In this document: in pieces, positions 60,249 through 64,000 of the stretch
Layout of the letters: each line of letters opens with the position of its first letter
How positions within the stretch are numbered: the stretch's first letter is position 1
Assembly: GCF_015767675.1 (NCBI RefSeq)
Contig: NZ_CP065217.1
Coordinates: 2,976,001-3,040,000 of the forward strand
Direction of reading: 5' to 3'
DNA: 64,000 nt
Source of the DNA: Vibrio navarrensis
GTDB lineage: Bacteria; Pseudomonadota; Gammaproteobacteria; Enterobacterales; Vibrionaceae
Translations under genes and position numbers: made by a program
The notes under the pieces: model-generated
Database searches by the model: none
The model's input: the letters and a program-made list of their open reading frames with translations, nothing else
Told to the model about the DNA's origin: nothing

Positions 60249-61484
60249 TCATTCCCAACGTATCTCTGGCTTCGCAGTCACCATATCCGATAAACGAGAG
60301 CCAATCTCCCTCCGACGCCCTACAGTCAATTTTGAGTAGCGCCTTGTTGATGAAAGGTCAGCGTGATTTAACTGCTTGGCTATGTCGTGTAACGAGACTC
60401 CTTGTGACGCCAAAAGCGACCCAACAGTATGACGAGCACTGTGTAGGGTTAGATTCGCTTTATCTCCGGGTATGTCGGGCAGTCCCATCTTGGCTTTGAT
60501 AGCCTTGAAAGCATGCCTAGGTTGCCCTACTGGTTTACCCTTTTTGCGTCCAGGAAAGAGATACGGGTTATTCGCCACATGAGGCACCGACCTCAAAATA
60601 TCAAGCATGTAATCACTTAGGAATAAAACGTAACTACTACCGTTTTTCGTATGCGGAATAGTGAGTGTTTTTTCCTCCCAATTCACATCGGATTTTAAGC
60701 GTAAACGCAGTTCCTTATCCCTCGCGCCAGTCAAAAACAGCAGAACTAAGTACGCACCAATGCTCTTATCCTCATGGTTCAGAGCGTGACCTATGAACTC
60801 CTTTAACTGTGACTCGGACAAGTAACCAGTGCGCACGTTATCTTCTTTCAACAAGCTCACCTTGTCAGCAATAAGTGGCGCGTCCATCAACTTGTATGCC
60901 TGACGATTGATCGTTTTAAGCAGAGCTAGAACACGGTTTATCGAAGCAGGAGCATAAGGCTTGCCTTTAATCGTCACAGTATTTTGCATCTCCATTTGGA
61001 CTTTGATGATATCGGCGGCGGTTAGGTCATAAATGGATATGTGATGTATCGACTTAGCTAAACGAAATCGCGCTACATCATCCTTCCAGCTACGTTTCTG
61101 TTTAGCGAGAGGCAAATAGACTTCATCAAAGAACCGTTCAAGAGTCATCGTCTTCTCCGTAGTCTGATTGTCACGCTCAAGCTTGGGATCAATACCTTCA
61201 ATAATTTGCTGGCGATACTCTTTGGCTGTTTTGCGCAGTGTGGCGAGGTCAGTTTCAGGATGCTTACCAAGACCAATAGATGCCTTCTTACCTGTTACCG
61301 GACTGGTATAACGCAGCAGGAAGCGTTTCCCACCAGACTTACCCACTAAGCAACGAACGCCAGTAGGCAAACCGCTATCTTTCATAGCGGATAAATTGAC
61401 TTCGTAATCGGTGGATTTAGCGCTAGCCGGATTGGGTTTAAGGTTGTTGAGGAAAGTGCTGGTGAGTCGTTGTGATTTGCTCAT
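60249..61484 (-). CDS. Tyrosine recombinase (phage-type integrase)
   Basis: 411 residues. N-terminal arm-type DNA-binding domain (GKSGGKRFLLRYTSPVTGKKASIGLG), SAM-like core-binding domain (residues about 105-200), then the catalytic domain. Catalytic residues: Arg in LFLTGARDKELR, Lys in HTKNGSSY, His-x-x-Arg in LHSARHTVGS, His in QLNHADLSS and Tyr in STRRYSKL. It integrates or excises a mobile element at an att site, possibly the segment between about 49 and 62 kb; att sites were not identified. The minus-strand run behind it (three genes) is probably its cargo. Confidence 0.92.
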   Translation of the reverse strand: MSKSQRLTSTFLNNLKPNPASAKSTDYEVNLSAMKDSGLPTGVRCLVGKSGGKRFLLRYTSPVTGKKASIGLGKHPETDLATLRKTAKEYRQQIIEGIDPKLERDNQTTEKTMTLERFFDEVYLPLAKQKRSWKDDVARFRLAKSIHHISIYDLTAADIIKVQMEMQNTVTIKGKPYAPASINRVLALLKTINRQAYKLMDAPLIADKVSLLKEDNVRTGYLSESQLKEFIGHALNHEDKSIGAYLVLLFLTGARDKELRLRLKSDVNWEEKTLTIPHTKNGSSYVLFLSDYMLDILRSVPHVANNPYLFPGRKKGKPVGQPRHAFKAIKAKMGLPDIPGDKANLTLHSARHTVGSLLASQGVSLHDIAKQLNHADLSSTRRYSKLTVGRRREIGSRLSDMVTAKPEIRWE

Positions 61485-61607
61485 TCAAACCTCCATTAAC
61501 TAGATATTCAATTAGTTAATATGTGTTTGAATGGTTGTTTGTTACGGTTAAATAAAAGCTGAACAACACAAGAATAGTATCATTCAGCTTATATATCACT
61601 CTACTAA

Positions 61608-62064
61608 TCAGTCACTAGGTTTCTTTGACTGCTCTAGAGGTATTGTACTTGAAGTTTGTCCTTCATCCTTTGCTAAATTAGGCGTCACATCATTGATTTT
61701 TGATTCTATTTTCTCAGGTACATTCAGAGAACTTGTATTACCAATATCAGGTATCTTCTTACCCATACAGAAAATCAATATTGTTAAAATAAATAAAACG
61801 CCACCGATCCCTAGATAAAAAATCTTTGCTTTCGTTGTACTTCTGATATTTTCAAATCCAAGAATACTGACAGCGCTTTCTTCACCAATTTTCCCTGTTA
61901 GATTAATATTAGGTAATTGAGTTTTGATTTGTTCCTCCATCTCAATTCCTTTGAGAACAGCTCCTTTTAGAAGAGGGTGATACCAATAAACATCTACTAA
62001 AAAAACCAGCATCCAAACAATAAAAGAACCAAGAGCAAGAAAGGAGGCAACAGGAATATTATAT
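61608..62064 (-). pseudogene. Three-TM membrane protein, C-terminal part (split by IS1634)
   Basis: Codons from the IS junction at 62064 to the stop at 61608. TM2 (ASFLALGSFIVWMLVFLVD), a soluble part, TM3 (IFYLGIGGVLFILTILIFC), and a polar Ser/Pro/Glu-rich tail. The N-terminal part is at 63826-63992. Deleting the IS and one copy of TTATAT gives an uninterrupted frame (...VVGYNIPVASF...). The truncated frame has an internal ATG (62012) but would lack TM1. Family not recognised with certainty. Confidence 0.8.
62059..62064. repeat. Target-site duplication TTATAT, left copy
   Basis: Six-base direct repeat flanking the IS1634-family element; right copy at 63826-63831. Confidence 0.85.
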
Positions 62065-63825
62065 CCGTCATTCCGCAGCTAATTCCAGAATTTAAATAGT
62101 GTGATCTGGCGATCAGTTTTTCATAAAAACCACGACACCATCTTGACCGCGATCGACAGTTTTGATCTATTACTGCTATTTGACGGTCTCAAAATATGTC
62201 TACCCATCCTGTTATTAAACGCTTAGATCACCTTGGTCTCATTGCCGCCTTTTGTCACGAAATTGGCCTGCCACGGATGATAGATGCCGTTATCCCAAAA
62301 TATTCTGACCACAATGTTTCTCATGGTGACGCGGTATTGGCCATGCTCCTAAATGGACTTGGCTTTCATAGCAGAACACTGCACATGTTCTCGGACTTTT
62401 TTAAGACCAAGCCTGTGTCTAAGCTACTCGCCAAAGACATTGAAGCACACCACCTTACTGATGATGTACTAGGCCGCACCTTAGATGCTCTATACGAAGC
62501 CGATGTCTCAGCGCTCTATCAGGTTATTGCTGAGCGTGTTGTTGATAAACTGGGCTTGACGACGGATTCTGTTCATCTTGATATCACTAGCTTCCACGTT
62601 GATGGTGAGTATGCACAAGATGAAAACACCAACGTCATTAAGCTTGTAAGAGGCTACAGTCGGGATCATAGGCCAGAGCTTAACCAAGTGGTGCTTGAAC
62701 TCATCTGTGAAAACCAAGCAGGTATTCCTGTTTACATGCAAGCACTGAGTGGCAACACCAATGATGCCAAGGCATTCGCTGAAGTCACTAAAAGACACAT
62801 ACATTGCCTAAAAGCCGCGCAAAATAGTCGTTACTTTATCGCTGATGCCGCCTTGTACACCGAAGAAAGCATCTCCTCGCTAGATGAGCAAAATCAAAAG
62901 TTCATTACCCGTGTACCCATGACCATCAAGCTCGCAAAACAAGCACTGTTTGCGCTAGAGCCAGAGCAATTAATCGCTATTGATGATGGCTACTCAGGAT
63001 GTTGGATAGACTCGGATTACGGAAAGGTCAATCAACGTTGGTTGCTCGTTCACAGTGAACAGGCCACCAAGCGGGAAGAAATCACTTTCTTCAAGAACTT
63101 AGAGAAAAACATAGCAAAAGAAATCAAAGCGTTGGAAAAGCTAAGTAAAAAACCATTCGCTTGTGAAGTTGACGCAGAATTAGCGTTTAACGATTTCAAG
63201 AAACAATCTGACTTACTAGGGTTTGAACAAGGCACTCTCATCAAACTGCCGACTTACTCTCATTCGGGCCGCCCAAAGACAGATGAAGCACCGACAGGAT
63301 ACCAATACTTTATCGAAGCCGCTCCCTTCACCGACCTAGAAAAAGTAAAACTGGCTAAGCTCAAAGTAGGCATGTTTATCCTCGCGACAAATGACACCGA
63401 CAATGAAGAACTCACCATGACGGCTCTTCTAGCACATTACAAATCGCAACAAAAAGTCGAGCGCGGCTTCCGCTTTCTAAAAAGCCCTGAATTTTTAACC
63501 TCTTCCATCTTCTTGAAAAAGCCTGAACGCATTGAAGCGTTGCTAATGATAATGACGTTGAGCTTGCTTGTTTACGCCAGTTTAGAACACAAAATCAGAG
63601 AGCAACTCGCACAAACCGAAGCGTTCTTCCCAAGTATGGTAAAGAACAAGACGACCTCCAGACCGACGGCACGTTGGGTCTTCTTGCAATTCGAAGGCAT
63701 AGATACGTTAGAAATCAACGGCCAACGGTTCATCACTGGACTTCAAGAGCACCAAACACAACTACTCAAATTACTCGGTAGATTCTATGAGGTAGTTTAT
63801 TCCTAAATTAGCTGCGGAATGTCGG
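62065..63825 (+). mobile_element. IS1634-family insertion sequence
   Basis: 1,761 bases with 20-base terminal inverted repeats: left CCGTCATTCCGCAGCTAATT, right end its complement with one difference. TTATAT is duplicated on both sides. The fresh duplication and intact transposase suggest recent insertion. Confidence 0.92.
62196..63806 (+). CDS. IS1634-family transposase
   Basis: 536 residues. N-terminal DUF4277-like region (DHLGLIAAFCHEIGLPRMID), and DDE domain of the IS4/IS1634 group: HLDITSFHVDGEY with the first Asp near residue 127, YFIADAALYTEES near 216, and the YREK-like KSQQKVERGFRFLKSPEF with the Glu near 428. Full length, no disruption. Confidence 0.93.
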   Translation: MSTHPVIKRLDHLGLIAAFCHEIGLPRMIDAVIPKYSDHNVSHGDAVLAMLLNGLGFHSRTLHMFSDFFKTKPVSKLLAKDIEAHHLTDDVLGRTLDALYEADVSALYQVIAERVVDKLGLTTDSVHLDITSFHVDGEYAQDENTNVIKLVRGYSRDHRPELNQVVLELICENQAGIPVYMQALSGNTNDAKAFAEVTKRHIHCLKAAQNSRYFIADAALYTEESISSLDEQNQKFITRVPMTIKLAKQALFALEPEQLIAIDDGYSGCWIDSDYGKVNQRWLLVHSEQATKREEITFFKNLEKNIAKEIKALEKLSKKPFACEVDAELAFNDFKKQSDLLGFEQGTLIKLPTYSHSGRPKTDEAPTGYQYFIEAAPFTDLEKVKLAKLKVGMFILATNDTDNEELTMTALLAHYKSQQKVERGFRFLKSPEFLTSSIFLKKPERIEALLMIMTLSLLVYASLEHKIREQLAQTEAFFPSMVKNKTTSRPTARWVFLQFEGIDTLEINGQRFITGLQEHQTQLLKLLGRFYEVVYS

Positions 63826-63992
63826 TTATATCCTACCACTTCAGCTTCATATTGGGACTTTAAGCTTACACCGATCGCACTGATAAAGGCAGAAACGATT
63901 AATAAACCAAAGTTTCTAACCTTCATTTCAAGGTCGTTAAAGTGTTGTTGAACATCAACTATTTTCTTCCATACTTCCACATTTAGCTTCAA
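63826..63992 (-). pseudogene. Three-TM membrane protein, N-terminal part (split by IS1634)
   Basis: Reads KLNVEVWKKIVDVQQHFNDL then TM1 (FGLLIVSAFISAIGVSLKS) and ends at the IS junction after VVGY. TTG 63992 is the first possible start inside the window; the frame stays open to the window edge, so the true start may lie outside. Rejoined with 61608-62058 it gives a continuous 205-residue protein. Confidence 0.8.
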
Positions 63993-64000
63993 ATATTCAA

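Noticed and set aside
49189..64000. A prophage or conjugative element
   Set aside because: No capsid, tail, terminase, relaxase or type IV secretion genes are seen; only a recombinase, a regulator and small unknown genes.

Overview
The window looks like a piece of the large chromosome of a Vibrio. EndA is very close to the secreted nuclease Vvn of V. vulnificus but not identical, so I favour a Vibrio near V. vulnificus; the species is inference. From the start to about 36.7 kb the gene order follows the gammaproteobacterial block known from E. coli (ubiI-ubiH-ygfB, zapA-6S RNA-fau, rpiA, serA, yggE, argP, argO, mscS, fbaA, pgk, epd, tktA, metK, sprT, endA, rsmE, gshB, yqgE, yqgF, pilU/pilT, yggS, proC, yggT, yggU, rdgB, hemW, trmB, mutY, yggX, mltC). 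Vibrio-type differences are a ytfK-like gene near the left end, no pepP between ygfB and ubiH, a lipoprotein with an HELAH motif between endA and rsmE, and the type IV pilus retraction ATPase pair pilT-pilU.

From 36.8 to 40 kb lie two tRNA arrays (Phe-Thr-Asn, then Phe-Thr-Phe-Asn-Thr-Asn) separated by a methyl-accepting chemotaxis gene. Each array has a recognisable sigma-70 promoter and a terminator. One tRNA-Phe has a fully compensated, different acceptor stem, and an 18-base copy of its 3' end recurs about 95 bases downstream. An aldehyde dehydrogenase gene (minus strand) follows. Next come a 5'-terminal piece and a complete copy of one IS630-family element in tandem. The complete rRNA operon (minus strand) then reads 16S - spacer without tRNA - 23S - 5S - tRNA-Asp, with two promoters, boxA sites and a terminator.

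Beyond the rRNA promoter (49.2-64 kb) the window becomes accessory. An HD-GYP phosphodiesterase gene is followed by two decayed genes: a GFA-family gene with a one-base frameshift and a cold-shock gene broken by an 8-base tandem duplication. Then come a full-length AcnA-type aconitase, an IS3-family element that truncates a small gene, a small Cys-rich gene divergent from a WYL-domain regulator, a 41-residue gene with its own ribosome binding site and terminator, DUF2787 and two uncharacterised genes, and a tyrosine recombinase. The last gene encodes a three-TM membrane protein split by an IS1634-family element with a 6-base target duplication; conceptual removal restores a continuous 205-codon frame.

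The housekeeping part encodes ubiquinone hydroxylation, pentose phosphate and lower glycolysis enzymes, serine, proline, SAM and glutathione synthesis, DNA and nucleotide-pool repair, and tRNA/rRNA modification. Visible regulation includes a MetJ-like operator before metK, 6S RNA, programmed -1 frameshift sites in two insertion sequences, and a 19-bp hairpin that would bury the yggE ribosome binding site. I found no CRISPR array, no phage structural genes and no complete defence system; the best leads for something undescribed are the interrupted three-TM protein and the WYL-regulator neighbourhood.
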